Positions 1 to 9,539 are shown, counted from the first letter of the stretch. The stretch: DNA of 64,000 nt from Hyphomonas pacifica (GCF_000682675.1 NZ_AWFA01000003.1:35295-99294), one strand, 5' to 3'. Program-made: numbers and translations. The notes: generated by a model from the letters alone, not told the origin.

Positions 1-47
1 GTTGGAGCCCCTAACTCAGAAGGGAAATCATTCCATCTGGAGATATC

Positions 48-2624
48 ATGCGCACCGAAGCCCCCGTCGCGGTCAAGCTATCAGACTATACACCCTATCC
101 GTTCGAAATTGAGCAGGTGGACCTGCGTTTCGATCTCGATCCGGAAGACACACGTGTTCGAGCGGATCTTAAGATCAGGCGGACCGGGGACAAGGGCGCT
201 GCGCTGGAACTGGATGGTGAGGCGCTGGAGCTGAAATCTGTTGCGATTGACGGGAATGCGCTGGACACGTCTGCCTATGAGTTGACAGAAACCGGGTTGA
301 CGATTGCCTCTGTGCCGGATGAGTTCACGCTGACGACGGAAGTGAAGATTGCTCCGGCGAGCAATACGGCGCTATCCGGGCTCTACATGTCCGGCGGCCG
401 TTTCTGTACGCAGTGCGAGTCTGTCGGCTTCCGTCGCATCACCTTCTACCCGGACCGCCCGGATGTGATGAGCAGCTTCAAGGTCCGCATGACGGCTGAC
501 AAGGAAACCTGCCCGGTACTGCTCTCCAATGGGACACCGGGGGATGCAGGCGATACGGGCGAGGGCCGCCATTTTGCTGTCTGGGATGATCCGCACAAGA
601 AACCATCCTACCTGTTTGCGCTCTGCGCGGGCGATTATGATATCTACCGCGACCAGTTCACGACAATGAGCGGAAAGGTCATCGACCTCGCGATCCATGT
701 CGACAAGGGCGATGCTGAACGCGCCGCCTGGGCCATGGACAGCCTGAAGCGCTCCATGAAGTGGGACGAGGAAACCTATGGCCGGGAATATGATCTCGGC
801 GTCTTCAATATTGTCGCTGTACGGGACTTCAATTTCGGTGCCATGGAGAATAAGGGGCTGAACATCTTCAACTCCGCCTATGTCCTGGCGGATGAGACCT
901 CTGCCACGGATGCCGACTTTGAAGCCATTGAGAGCATTGTGGCGCACGAATATTTCCATAACTGGACCGGTAACCGGATTACCTGCCGGGACTGGTTCCA
1001 GCTGTGCCTGAAGGAGGGCCTGACAGTCTTCCGTGATCAGAACTTCTCTGCAGACATGCGGTCTCGCCCGGTGCAGCGCATCAAGGATGTGATCCGTCTG
1101 CGTGCCCGCCAGTTTGCTGAAGATGCCGGCCCGCTGGCGCATTCGGTTCGCCCGGATACGTATGGCGCGATCGACAATCTCTATACGGCCACCGTCTATG
1201 AGAAGGGCGCCGAACTGATCGGTATGCTGCGCCGGATGATTGGCGAGGAGACCTATCGCAAAGGCATGGACCTCTATTTTGAGCGGCATGATGGTCAGGC
1301 TGTGACGATTGAAGACTTCTATGCCTGCTTTGAAGAGGTGAGTGGACAGGATTTCACCCAGTTCCGCCGCTGGTACGCCCAGGCGGGAACTCCTGAGGTG
1401 AAGGTTGAGGAAACCTGGAAGCCGGACAGCAACGAGATCGAAATCACGCTGAGCCAGAAAACGCCTGCCACGCCGGGCCAGCCGATCAAACAGCCTGTTC
1501 CCATTCCGTTGAACATGGCGCTGTTGGATGAAGAGGGCAATCTTGCGGAATGGATGACCGTTCTGGAAGATGAAGAGGTGACGCTGACCTTTGACCTGCC
1601 GGAGGGCACAAAGCGGCCGCTGGTCTCCGTGAACCGGGACTTTACCGCGCCTGTGCGTGTGGCGCGTTCGCTTAACCGCGAAGAGCGCCTGCAGCTCGTC
1701 CGTCTGGAAACAGACCCGTTCAATCAGTGGGATGGAGTGCAGACTCTGGCCAAGGAAGAAATCCTGGCGCTAGCCGAAGGTAGCCAGGCCGAGCCGGACG
1801 CTGATCTGGTGGACGCTATTGCCACTGCCATCGAGGGCGCGCTGGGCGATCCTGCCTATGCCGCGTTACTGACGCGCCTGCCGGATGTCGGCGAGATGTT
1901 TCTGGAACGCCAGCCAGCCGATCCGGTGGCACTGAACACTGCGCGCAAGAAGCTGCAAAAGGCTGTGGCTGACAAGCTTGAAGATCTGATTATCCGTGTG
2001 CTGGGGCAGCCATCTCCGCAGCCCTTTGATCCGGGGGCCGAGCAGGCCGGAACACGCGCGCTGCGCACCGCCTTCATCACCCTGCTGGCAGGTTCTGGCC
2101 GCGAAGATGCCGATACGCATCTTCTGAAGCTGTACGAAGCCGCGCCGAACATGACAGAGAAGCTGGCAGCCTTGCGCGGTTTGGCTGGCCTGGAAGGGCA
2201 GGCACGCGACAAGGCGCTGACCGATTTTGAAGAAGCCTGGAAAACCAATCCCCTTGTGATGGACAAATGGTTCAGCGTGCAAGCGGTTACGGGCGATGCG
2301 GGAACCGTTGCCAAATTGGCGTCTCACCCGGATTTCGACCTGCGCAACCCGAACCGGGTTCGCTCTGTCGTTGCCGCGTTCGCGATGCAGAATTTGTCGG
2401 CTTTCCATGCCCCGGACGGGGCCGGCTATAAAGTGGTTGAAGAGATTGTGCTGAAGGCGGACAAGGCCAACCCGTCGCTGGGCGCGCGCCTGCTGACGGC
2501 TTTCGAACAATGGCGGGTTCTGGAACCACAGGCGCGGAGCGAGGCCGAGGCCTGCCTGCGCCGCCTGCAAGGTTCTGATTTATCTAAAAATTCTGCCGAC
2601 ATCGTGGCCCGTGCCCTGGGGTGA
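48..2624 (+). CDS. pepN: Aminopeptidase N (M1 family)
   Basis: Zinc-dependent aminopeptidase that trims N-terminal residues from peptides in the cytoplasm; at 858 residues it has the length of the E. coli PepN type. The exopeptidase motif GAMEN lies at residues 264-268 and the zinc motif HEYFH begins at His300, followed by the KEG glutamate about 20 residues later. The C-terminal half matches the PepN-specific Ig-like and helical domains. The ATG is preceded by CTGGAGATATC, a reasonable ribosome-binding site. It is transcribed alone and ends 100 bp before a sensor kinase on the same strand. The identification is firm. Confidence 0.97.
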   Translation: MRTEAPVAVKLSDYTPYPFEIEQVDLRFDLDPEDTRVRADLKIRRTGDKGAALELDGEALELKSVAIDGNALDTSAYELTETGLTIASVPDEFTLTTEVKIAPASNTALSGLYMSGGRFCTQCESVGFRRITFYPDRPDVMSSFKVRMTADKETCPVLLSNGTPGDAGDTGEGRHFAVWDDPHKKPSYLFALCAGDYDIYRDQFTTMSGKVIDLAIHVDKGDAERAAWAMDSLKRSMKWDEETYGREYDLGVFNIVAVRDFNFGAMENKGLNIFNSAYVLADETSATDADFEAIESIVAHEYFHNWTGNRITCRDWFQLCLKEGLTVFRDQNFSADMRSRPVQRIKDVIRLRARQFAEDAGPLAHSVRPDTYGAIDNLYTATVYEKGAELIGMLRRMIGEETYRKGMDLYFERHDGQAVTIEDFYACFEEVSGQDFTQFRRWYAQAGTPEVKVEETWKPDSNEIEITLSQKTPATPGQPIKQPVPIPLNMALLDEEGNLAEWMTVLEDEEVTLTFDLPEGTKRPLVSVNRDFTAPVRVARSLNREERLQLVRLETDPFNQWDGVQTLAKEEILALAEGSQAEPDADLVDAIATAIEGALGDPAYAALLTRLPDVGEMFLERQPADPVALNTARKKLQKAVADKLEDLIIRVLGQPSPQPFDPGAEQAGTRALRTAFITLLAGSGREDADTHLLKLYEAAPNMTEKLAALRGLAGLEGQARDKALTDFEEAWKTNPLVMDKWFSVQAVTGDAGTVAKLASHPDFDLRNPNRVRSVVAAFAMQNLSAFHAPDGAGYKVVEEIVLKADKANPSLGARLLTAFEQWRVLEPQARSEAEACLRRLQGSDLSKNSADIVARALG

Positions 2625-2724
2625 TTTTCATAAGGTTAACGAAATCGTCAGATTCCTTAACTTTTGCGCAAGGATTACGTCAGACAACGGAAGCTGAGCC
2701 CTTGTTTTTGTACGAAATGGGCAA

Positions 2725-5115
2725 GTGAGAAGTGCCTTGTCGCAGACAGACGCCACAGCCCAGAGTGAACCGGGTTCGGAGCCGTCTTCCGAGCGTGATT
2801 CTGCGCGTCTGAAATGGACCATTGCCGCCATCATCCTGCTGATGGCGGGGGCACTTGGCCTGAAAGCCTGGGATGAGCGCCAGACAGCTGATCAGGCGTC
2901 TCTCAGCCACCTGCAGGCCGAAGCCCGCGCAATTGCCGCCAGCCTGACCGGACATGCCGATACGGCGGAAATGGCGATCCGCCTGATTGCGGATACGGGC
3001 GCGTCACGCTCTGCCGTAGCTCGCGCGACGCCGGGGGTGGATGCGGTTGTCACTCTGACGGATGCGGACGCTGCGCCGGATGGCAGCCGCCTCAAAGAGG
3101 CCGCCCGGACGGGCGAGGCCCTGCTGAAAGAAGGTCGCCGCATTGGCCTGAGCGAGCAGGGGGATATTGTTGTCATCAGCGAGACCGGCAAGGGCCTTTC
3201 TGTTCTTGCGCTGGCGCCTGCAGGAACATGGCTGCCGCCCGTTTCTTCCGCCAGGCGCCTGACCCTGATCGACGGGGCGCAGCGGGCTGGCAATGGCGAG
3301 GAAGCGATGGCACCTGGTGTTGAGACCGGGTTTACGTCAGTTGGCCGCCTTGATCGTCTTGCGACAGGGTGCGCGCCCGTGGACGGCGCGGGGCTGGTGT
3401 TGTGTGCCAGTCAGCAGGCCCCTCTCTTTACCCTAGATGATTTGATCCGTATTCTAATCTTTGGGCTTCTGCTGGCTGCGCCGGTTCTCGCCATTACCGG
3501 CCTGATGGCGCGCCTCACCCATCGGGAAGAGGAAGTGATCATGGATGAGGTTCGCGATGATGAAGTGAACCGCATCATGAATATTGTCATGCATGGCGCG
3601 CGAGCAGGCTATTGGGAATGGTCGCATGAAAGCAATGCGGTCTACCTCAGCGATGGCGCGTCGGAACTGATGGGGATGCGTGGCCATGGCGAGCTTAGCA
3701 TTGAAGACCTGCTGCATCAGGTGCATCCCGAGCATCGTGACCGTATCCGTGAAGCCTTCCGGAAGGGACAGGAGATCGGCTGGGTGCAGGCGCATTTCAT
3801 GACCAGCTTCCAACCTGCGCGCTGGATGGAGCTGCGCGGCAGCGTCACAGAGATCAGCGATGATCATACGCGTGTCTTTGGCGGGATTATTCTGGACATT
3901 ACGGAAAGACGGCAGTCGGAAGATCGCGTGAAAGCGGCCGAGCGTCGTCTGCGCGGCGCCATTGAAGGCTTCAACGGGCCATTCGCCTTGTGGGACCATC
4001 GTCGCAGGCTGCTCTACTGGAACCGGGCCTTCGCGCTGGATTTCGGCCTGGAAGGTACGCTGCGGGCAGGAATGGGACACGAGACGGTGATGATTGCGAG
4101 GGCAGGCGCTCTGAGATCCGAGCAGCCGTCTGACACAGATCCGCAGACGACACTTGTTGCGTTGAATGATGGGCGCTGGCTGAAGATGGTTGAACGCCCG
4201 ACAGCCGATGCAGGCTTGATCTCGGTCGGTGTCGATGTGACGGAAAATGTCCGTAATGAAGAAGAGTTGAAGCGCCAGACGGCGCAGATGCGCAAGACCG
4301 CTCTGGAGCTTGAGCGCTCTGAAGGGCGCGCGAGTGAATTGTCGCGCAAATATTCCGAAGAGAAGGCCAAGGCTGAGCATGCTGCGCATACCAAGTCTGC
4401 CTTCCTTGCGAATATGAGCCATGAGCTGCGCACGCCCCTGAACGCCATCAATGGCTTCTCGGAGATCATCTCGAATGAGCTGTATGGTCCGCTTGGGGAC
4501 GAGCGTTACAAGGGCTATGCCCAGGACATTCTGACATCGGGGCAGCATTTGCTCGACATGATCAATGACATCCTCGACATGGCGAAGATCGAGGCGGGCA
4601 AGATGACGATTGATCCGCAGACGATCGATCCGGTCGATCCCGTGGATGCAGCTGTGCGGATGATCCGCCGTAAGGCAGAAGACAAGGAAATAGAACTGGT
4701 TCTGGATACCCAGCCGCACCTGCCGGAGATCGACGCAGACCACCGCGCGATCCGCCAGATGGTGCTGAATCTTGTCTCAAATGCCATCAAGTTTACCGAT
4801 GCGGGCGGCAAGATCACCGTCTGTGTCGAACAGCGCGGTCCGGACATCTATGTCGGCGTCACCGATACGGGGATCGGGATTCCGGCGGAAGACCTGCCGC
4901 GCCTTGCCACGCCGTTTGAACAGGTGACCGGCAGCAAGGACCGCAATTATGAGGGCACCGGGCTGGGCCTGGCGCTGACCAAATCTTTTGCGGAAATGCA
5001 TGGTGGACGGATGATCCTGTCCTCCATTGAAGGCGAGGGCACGACTGTCGCCTTCACGCTGCCGATAAGCGGCCTGCCAGATGATGTGGAAGAAGACGCC
5101 CGCGACGTTGCCTAA
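2725..5115 (+). CDS. PAS-containing sensor histidine kinase, PleC/DivJ-like
   Basis: Membrane sensor kinase of 796 residues. A hydrophobic segment near residues 32-48 and another near 240-260 bracket a variable periplasmic region; then come two PAS-like regions (about 285-395 and 400-515), a short coiled coil, and the HisKA/HATPase core. The H-box reads NMSHELRTPLNAI, with an N-box (NLVSNAIKFTD), G1 (DTGIGIP) and G2 (GTGLGLAL). The stretch after the H-box (ERYKGYAQDI, SGQHLLDMINDILDMAKIEAGK) strongly resembles Caulobacter PleC, but there is no receiver domain and the true partner is unknown. The start is GTG. Its TAA overlaps the TAG of the convergent phosphatase gene. Confidence 0.88.
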   Translation: MRSALSQTDATAQSEPGSEPSSERDSARLKWTIAAIILLMAGALGLKAWDERQTADQASLSHLQAEARAIAASLTGHADTAEMAIRLIADTGASRSAVARATPGVDAVVTLTDADAAPDGSRLKEAARTGEALLKEGRRIGLSEQGDIVVISETGKGLSVLALAPAGTWLPPVSSARRLTLIDGAQRAGNGEEAMAPGVETGFTSVGRLDRLATGCAPVDGAGLVLCASQQAPLFTLDDLIRILIFGLLLAAPVLAITGLMARLTHREEEVIMDEVRDDEVNRIMNIVMHGARAGYWEWSHESNAVYLSDGASELMGMRGHGELSIEDLLHQVHPEHRDRIREAFRKGQEIGWVQAHFMTSFQPARWMELRGSVTEISDDHTRVFGGIILDITERRQSEDRVKAAERRLRGAIEGFNGPFALWDHRRRLLYWNRAFALDFGLEGTLRAGMGHETVMIARAGALRSEQPSDTDPQTTLVALNDGRWLKMVERPTADAGLISVGVDVTENVRNEEELKRQTAQMRKTALELERSEGRASELSRKYSEEKAKAEHAAHTKSAFLANMSHELRTPLNAINGFSEIISNELYGPLGDERYKGYAQDILTSGQHLLDMINDILDMAKIEAGKMTIDPQTIDPVDPVDAAVRMIRRKAEDKEIELVLDTQPHLPEIDADHRAIRQMVLNLVSNAIKFTDAGGKITVCVEQRGPDIYVGVTDTGIGIPAEDLPRLATPFEQVTGSKDRNYEGTGLGLALTKSFAEMHGGRMILSSIEGEGTTVAFTLPISGLPDDVEEDARDVA

Positions 5116-5714
5116 GGGCGAACATTCCAGGCCGTGATGCGGGCTTCGCCTGCGGTGATCTCCACCTCTCCCCACGCACCGGTTTTCAGTTTGCGATCAA
5201 GACTCTCTGGCTTGTTGGTGATGACATCCGGCAGGAAACGGGCGATGCCGTTTGATGTCACAACAAGAATGTTGGCGTCTTCATCCAGCGTCGCGGCGCG
5301 GTGCAGGAAAGCCGTCCAGGCAGCCTTCAGCGCTTCCGGGTCCACAAGCCAGCCTTGCGGGGGAATTGCATCTTCGTCCCACGCGGTCAGGGCTGCTTCG
5401 CCAAGGCGCGCGAGGACCTTGTCTTCCGGCTGGTTTTCGTCTGGCCCGTAATCGATCTCTGTCAGGAAAGGCAGGATCAGCAGGGTAGGTGATCCGGTCC
5501 GCATACCGATCATCGCGCGGGTTGTCGCGCGCGTACGTTGCAGGGGAGAGCAGAAGGCCGCCTGAAAAGAAATGTCCGAGAAGTGCTTTGCCAGCGCGTC
5601 TGCCTGGGCTTGCCCGGAAGAGGACAGGGGCAGGTCTGTCCGCCCACCGACGCGCGTGACGGTATCCCCCTTGTCAAATGTGTTGCCGTGGCGGACGACA
5701 TAGATGCGGGTCAT
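5112..5714 (-). CDS. Histidine phosphatase family protein (phosphoglycerate mutase-like)
   Basis: A 200-residue cytoplasmic protein of the histidine phosphatase superfamily. The N-terminal VVRHGNT carries the RHG motif whose histidine becomes phosphorylated, and CSPLQRTRAT contains the second conserved arginine. The substrate cannot be told from sequence: the family includes mutases, cobalamin phosphatases and broad phosphatases. It is the last gene of a minus-strand operon (lipoprotein, kdsB, phosphatase), starting 2 bp after the kdsB stop. The stop codon overlaps that of the convergent sensor kinase. Confidence 0.85.
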   Translation of the reverse strand: MTRIYVVRHGNTFDKGDTVTRVGGRTDLPLSSSGQAQADALAKHFSDISFQAAFCSPLQRTRATTRAMIGMRTGSPTLLILPFLTEIDYGPDENQPEDKVLARLGEAALTAWDEDAIPPQGWLVDPEALKAAWTAFLHRAATLDEDANILVVTSNGIARFLPDVITNKPESLDRKLKTGAWGEVEITAGEARITAWNVRP

Positions 5715-5716
5715 GC

Positions 5717-6526
5717 CTATGCCTCCAGCGGGTCGCCATGCTCGGCGATCAGGCGTTCGGCCAGGGCGACATCTTCCGGGGCGTCAATGCCCGGTATGGC
5801 GATGCGGTCCGGCTCCACCTCGACACACTGGATGCTCATCCCGTTCTCCAGGAAGCGCAGCTGCTCCAGGCCTTCGAGCTGTTCATAATGCCCTTCCGGC
5901 AGGCTGACATATTTGCGCAAGGCAGGCAGGCGGTAAGCATACAAACCAATATGCCGGCAGACTGGGGAGAGAGGGCCTTTCTCCCGCAGTGCCGCTTCCT
6001 TGCGGATGGCCGGGATCAAATTCTTTGAGAACCATAGCGCGCGACCCTTGCTGTCATGGGCCAGGGTGGTGCCGGAGAAGGGTGTCGTTTTCTTGTGTTC
6101 CCGGAACTCGTCGAGTGCTTTCCAGGTAAGGCGTACATAGGGCGTCGCGGCATCGGCGCCGGAGTCTGCCGCCGCTTTCGCGACAGCCACGACATGGTCT
6201 GGGGGTGTGAACGGGGAATCGCCCTGCAAATTCACGATGACTTCCGGTGTCATGCCGAGCGCATCGACTGCGGCCAGCGCGCGGTCTGTGCCCGAGGGAA
6301 CATCAGGATGGGTCATGACAGCCTGAATGCCCAGCTCCCGGCAATGGCTGGCGATACGCTCATCATCGGTTGCGACAACACTTGTTGCGTTTTCCAGCGC
6401 TTTGGCAGCCCGGGCGGCCATGGCGGCCACGCGGCTGACCATGGTGCGGCCGGCGATTTCAACAAGCGGCTTGCCCGGAAAGCGGGTCGAGCCATAGCGG
6501 GCGGGAACGACAATCAGGGTCTTCAT
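5717..6526 (-). CDS. kdsB: 3-deoxy-manno-octulosonate cytidylyltransferase
   Basis: CMP-KDO synthetase activates KDO with CTP so that it can be transferred to lipid A during lipopolysaccharide core synthesis. The N-terminal nucleotide-binding motif VVPARYGSTRFPGKPL is complete, and the later NLQGDSPF segment and HIGLYAYR motif are typical of KdsB. At 269 residues it is slightly longer than the usual 245-255. It lies between a small lipoprotein gene (10 bp upstream) and a histidine phosphatase gene (2 bp downstream), so the three are probably co-transcribed. Confidence 0.95.
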   Translation of the reverse strand: MKTLIVVPARYGSTRFPGKPLVEIAGRTMVSRVAAMAARAAKALENATSVVATDDERIASHCRELGIQAVMTHPDVPSGTDRALAAVDALGMTPEVIVNLQGDSPFTPPDHVVAVAKAAADSGADAATPYVRLTWKALDEFREHKKTTPFSGTTLAHDSKGRALWFSKNLIPAIRKEAALREKGPLSPVCRHIGLYAYRLPALRKYVSLPEGHYEQLEGLEQLRFLENGMSIQCVEVEPDRIAIPGIDAPEDVALAERLIAEHGDPLEA

Positions 6527-6536
6527 GGGCGCCGTG

Positions 6537-6980
6537 TTACATGTTTTGCGAGCGGTTGCCTACGTCATCCCGCATGTCCTGCATCAGGCCAATGATAGGC
6601 GCGACCCATTCGAGCGCTTCCTCGCTGACGCCTTCCTCGCGCAGGAAGCCTGTCAGGGCCGGCACGAATTCCTCCCTGCTGCCACATTCCTGGACTGCCT
6701 GTTCCAGTTCCGGCAGGACGATGGTCTGAAAGCTGTCGGCAAAGCGCTGAAGATCATCGGCGCGCGACATCAGCTGCAGCGTTGCAAATGTGTTGAGGTC
6801 TCCCTCGGCATTGGTCAGGCGGCGCAGATCGTTGATGATGGTGCGGTTTTCAGAGGCAAACTTCCGCAGGATGCGGTCTGTCTTGTAGTCCACCCATTCC
6901 TGCGTGCACGGCTTGGGCGTGGTGGCGCAGCCTGCAAGCGGCACGACGGATATGGCCAGAATAACAAACAGGCGTTTCAT
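6537..6980 (-). CDS. Small hypothetical lipoprotein
   Basis: A 147-residue predicted lipoprotein of unknown function. From the ATG at 6980 the protein has a short basic n-region, a hydrophobic core and a lipobox VPLAGC with the acylated cysteine near residue 18; an upstream in-frame extension lacks any signal features, so this start is preferred. The mature part is helical and acidic with three further cysteines. It is the first gene of an operon with kdsB, which suggests but does not prove an envelope role. No family was recognised. Confidence 0.75.
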   Translation of the reverse strand: MKRLFVILAISVVPLAGCATTPKPCTQEWVDYKTDRILRKFASENRTIINDLRRLTNAEGDLNTFATLQLMSRADDLQRFADSFQTIVLPELEQAVQECGSREEFVPALTGFLREEGVSEEALEWVAPIIGLMQDMRDDVGNRSQNM

Positions 6981-7061
6981 GCGGTATCTCCAGGCTGAAC
7001 CAGACCGCTCCACCCTAGCGGGGCGCGGTGCAGGCGCAAAGCATTCCTGTGCAATCGCATG

Positions 7062-7095
7062 AAAAAGGCCCCGGCGCATTTTCTGCGCCGGGGCC
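7062..7095 (-). terminator. Rho-independent terminator of the BlaI-BlaR operon
   Basis: A perfect 12-bp stem (GGCCCCGGCGCA pairing with TGCGCCGGGGCC, 7067-7095) with a 5-nt loop. It is followed on the minus strand by five T residues (plus-strand AAAAA at 7062-7066). It sits 40 bp beyond the stop of the M56 peptidase gene and is oriented to end that transcript. Confidence 0.9.
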
Positions 7096-7134
7096 GACAT
7101 CCAACGGGCGTTCCGTGCAACACCCGATGGGGGA

Positions 7135-9120
7135 TCAGTCTTCCGTTTTGCTGGTAGAAGAGTGGCTGGTTGTTATTTCCCATTTGGACTTGCTTTTGCC
7201 TTCGGCCTTTTTGCGGAAGGTTTCTTTCTCTTTTTCATCCAGCTTCGGGTTGGACATCACTGCGTTCAGCGTGCTGCTGGCTTTGAGTGCCTCGGGGCCA
7301 CCTTTGACGCAGGCGATCTTCACCTTGACCGGTTTGCCGTCATGCGCCTTGCCGCCCACTTTTTCCATGATGCGGGTTTCACCGTCTGAAAGTTTGGCAT
7401 CCTTGCATTCCTCGATAAGGTCCGTCAGGGCAAGGTGTGTACCTTCGACACTGGCGCTCAGCTTATCGCTATATTCGGTGTCGATGCGCGTCTCCAGTTC
7501 AGCGGCATGGGCCTGGATGCGGGCTTCGATTTCTTTAATCCGGGGTTCCATGCGCGCCACCCAGACCTGAGTTTTTTCTTCGGCGCGGGCAGCGACCGCT
7601 TCGGCCTGGGCGGACATGGCTTCAGCGCGCACTTCCCATTCCCGGGCCTGTTCCTCGATGCGCTTGGCCCATGCTTCCCACTCTTCATCCGTCTTCGGCA
7701 TGTTTTCTTCAGTGAAGTTGAAGGCAAACTCCATCTTCTGGTTCAGCTCTTCATCAAAGCCTTCAAAGTCAAACTCCATTTCGGGCATGTCGGCGAGCAG
7801 TTCGTCCAATTGAGCAGTCTCTGCGTCAATCTTCAGCGTCAGGGTCTTGATCTCTTCATCAAGGCCCGGGGGCAGGCCGTGGCCGTCCATTGGATCCCGT
7901 AGGAGAACGACCTGGCGGTCTTCGATCTTCTTGCCGTTGATATAGACCGTTCCGGATTCCAGCATCAGGCTTTCGGATGTGCTCTCTCCTGCCAGTTCTG
8001 CAGTTTTTTCTTCGGCGGTTGCTGTCGTGCAGGCCGTAACTACAAGCGCGGCGCTTCCAAGGATGCCAGCCAGGCCAGCGCCCATCAGGCGGCGGGAGCG
8101 GGAAGGAGTTGGATTGGTCATTCTGATCATTCTTTCTTTCAAAGCGTGGGTCAGGGGCAGGCTGGCTGCTGCAGTCAGGCGTTCAGGCAATGTGATCTGC
8201 ACCGCCTTGAGCAAGGTTTGTCCGTAGGCGTGGGGTGTCGCTGCGCCCGAATTCAGCACGTCGCTGTCGCAAGCGGCTTCCTGGTCTGTGCGGAAGGCAC
8301 GCCGGGCATAGTAGGCAAGTGGATTGAACCACAGGCAGGCCACAACAATCTCCGACACCTGAAGGGCCCACAGGTCGCCACGTTTGACGTGGGTCAGCTC
8401 ATGCGCCAGGGCAGCGCGTTGCTGGACGGGGTTATAGTCATGCTCGAACCAGGCGGGCAGTAGAACGGTGGGGCGCAGCAGGCCGGAGACCAGCGGTCCG
8501 GAGGAAACGAAGCTGGTCGCAATTTGCGGCATCCGCTTCAGGCCCACCTGACGGGCGACATCCTCTGCCAGGGCCTGCAGGGCAGGAGAAGCTGGTTGTT
8601 CTTCGCGGCGCAGCGTCTGCATGAAGCTGTGATGAGCAAGCCAGCTGCGGGTCATCATATAGATAGCCCCACCAGCCCATAGAGCTAGGACAAAGGTCCA
8701 GAAGGCACCATCCGACAGGAAGCCCATCAAATCGGCAAGGCCGGTTGATCCGCTGTCTGTTGAATGGACCACCACGCTTGTTGACATGGTCTCTGGGACT
8801 GGTGGGGCCGGGACCACCTGGAAGGTAATGCCATTGGGCTCAGGTGAATGAACAATGGCGGGGGCGTCACCAGGTGTTCCCGTCATTGCCGGGCTGGACG
8901 CAGGAGAGATCCCCTGAAGACCCGGCAAAGACACTGGGGATGAGATGGGGGGCAGGATCAGCCGGATGACGGGAATGGCCCACAAGGCGTAGGCAACACT
9001 CGCTCCGAACTGACGCGCGATGAACTGCCGGCTGGCAAGAACCAGCGCGAAGAGCACAGATACGGCGATGACTGTCTGGATGGCATAGGCCGTGTCGAAG
9101 GTGTTCAGTGTGGTGATCAT
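7135..9120 (-). CDS. BlaR1/MecR1-type M56 membrane metallopeptidase
   Basis: Membrane-bound zinc protease thought to sense an envelope signal and inactivate the partner BlaI-type repressor. Transmembrane segments lie near residues 12-30, 42-60 and 138-156, followed by a cytosolic M56 domain with HELTH at His240-His244 and a downstream glutamate in EAACD (about 281), then a fourth hydrophobic segment around 348-368. The C-terminal 290 residues are not a penicillin-binding domain; they form a charged, mostly helical, coiled-coil-like region (about 420-560) and a basic tail. The sensed signal is therefore probably not a beta-lactam. The gene overlaps the repressor gene by 4 bp. Confidence 0.88.
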   Translation of the reverse strand: MITTLNTFDTAYAIQTVIAVSVLFALVLASRQFIARQFGASVAYALWAIPVIRLILPPISSPVSLPGLQGISPASSPAMTGTPGDAPAIVHSPEPNGITFQVVPAPPVPETMSTSVVVHSTDSGSTGLADLMGFLSDGAFWTFVLALWAGGAIYMMTRSWLAHHSFMQTLRREEQPASPALQALAEDVARQVGLKRMPQIATSFVSSGPLVSGLLRPTVLLPAWFEHDYNPVQQRAALAHELTHVKRGDLWALQVSEIVVACLWFNPLAYYARRAFRTDQEAACDSDVLNSGAATPHAYGQTLLKAVQITLPERLTAAASLPLTHALKERMIRMTNPTPSRSRRLMGAGLAGILGSAALVVTACTTATAEEKTAELAGESTSESLMLESGTVYINGKKIEDRQVVLLRDPMDGHGLPPGLDEEIKTLTLKIDAETAQLDELLADMPEMEFDFEGFDEELNQKMEFAFNFTEENMPKTDEEWEAWAKRIEEQAREWEVRAEAMSAQAEAVAARAEEKTQVWVARMEPRIKEIEARIQAHAAELETRIDTEYSDKLSASVEGTHLALTDLIEECKDAKLSDGETRIMEKVGGKAHDGKPVKVKIACVKGGPEALKASSTLNAVMSNPKLDEKEKETFRKKAEGKSKSKWEITTSHSSTSKTED

Positions 9121-9479
9121 TTCTTCAACTCCCCCAGAAGCTTTTCAAGTTCGGCAATGTCATCGGCGGTCAGGCCATTTGTATCTGCAAGATGCGCGAC
9201 AAGCGGCGCAGCCCGGCCGGAGAAGACCCGGTCAACAAACTGGCGTGCGGCGCTGGCCTTGTAAGATCCCTCTTCAATGAGTGGGTAATAAAGGTAGCGT
9301 CGGCCATCCTCTTTGGTGCGCAAGGCGCCTTTCTCAACAAGACGGGCCAGCAGGGTTTTCACCGTCCGACTGGTCCAGTCCTTCTCGTCTCCGAGAGCGT
9401 CGTGGACATCCGTGGCCGCCAGACCAGGCTTCTCCCACAGCACACTCATCACATCGAGTTCAGCAGCAGATATTTTCAT
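9117..9479 (-). CDS. BlaI/MecI/CopY-family transcriptional repressor
   Basis: A 120-residue winged-helix repressor. The N-terminal two thirds match the family core: SAAELDVMSVLWE, then the recognition-helix region TSRTVKTLLARLVEKGAL. The C-terminus would dimerise and contain the site cut by the partner protease. It is the first gene of the pair, followed with a 4-bp overlap by the M56 peptidase. Two inverted repeats of the family's known operator type lie 20-60 bp upstream, so autoregulation is well supported. Confidence 0.93.
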   Translation of the reverse strand: MKISAAELDVMSVLWEKPGLAATDVHDALGDEKDWTSRTVKTLLARLVEKGALRTKEDGRRYLYYPLIEEGSYKASAARQFVDRVFSGRAAPLVAHLADTNGLTADDIAELEKLLGELKK

Positions 9480-9498
9480 CGTGTAGATCCCCTCTCTG

Positions 9499-9514
9499 GA
9501 CTACAGGTGTAGTC
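9499..9514. promoter_or_regulatory. BlaI-type operator 1
   Basis: GACTACAGGTGTAGTC, a perfect 7-bp inverted repeat around GG. It matches the known TACA-N2-TGTA core of BlaI/MecI operators and lies 20 bp upstream of the repressor start codon. Confidence 0.9.
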
Positions 9515-9523
9515 GATACACAT

Positions 9524-9539
9524 GACTACAGGTGTGGTC
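9524..9539. promoter_or_regulatory. BlaI-type operator 2
   Basis: GACTACAGGTGTGGTC, the same half-site with one mismatch in the right arm, centred 25 bp from operator 1. Paired operators are usual for BlaI/MecI systems. Confidence 0.88.

Noticed and set aside
2636..2661. TTAAC repeats before the sensor kinase, and similar patches before nrdA, as CtrA sites
   Set aside because: The spacing is not TTAA-N7-TTAA; only half-sites are visible.
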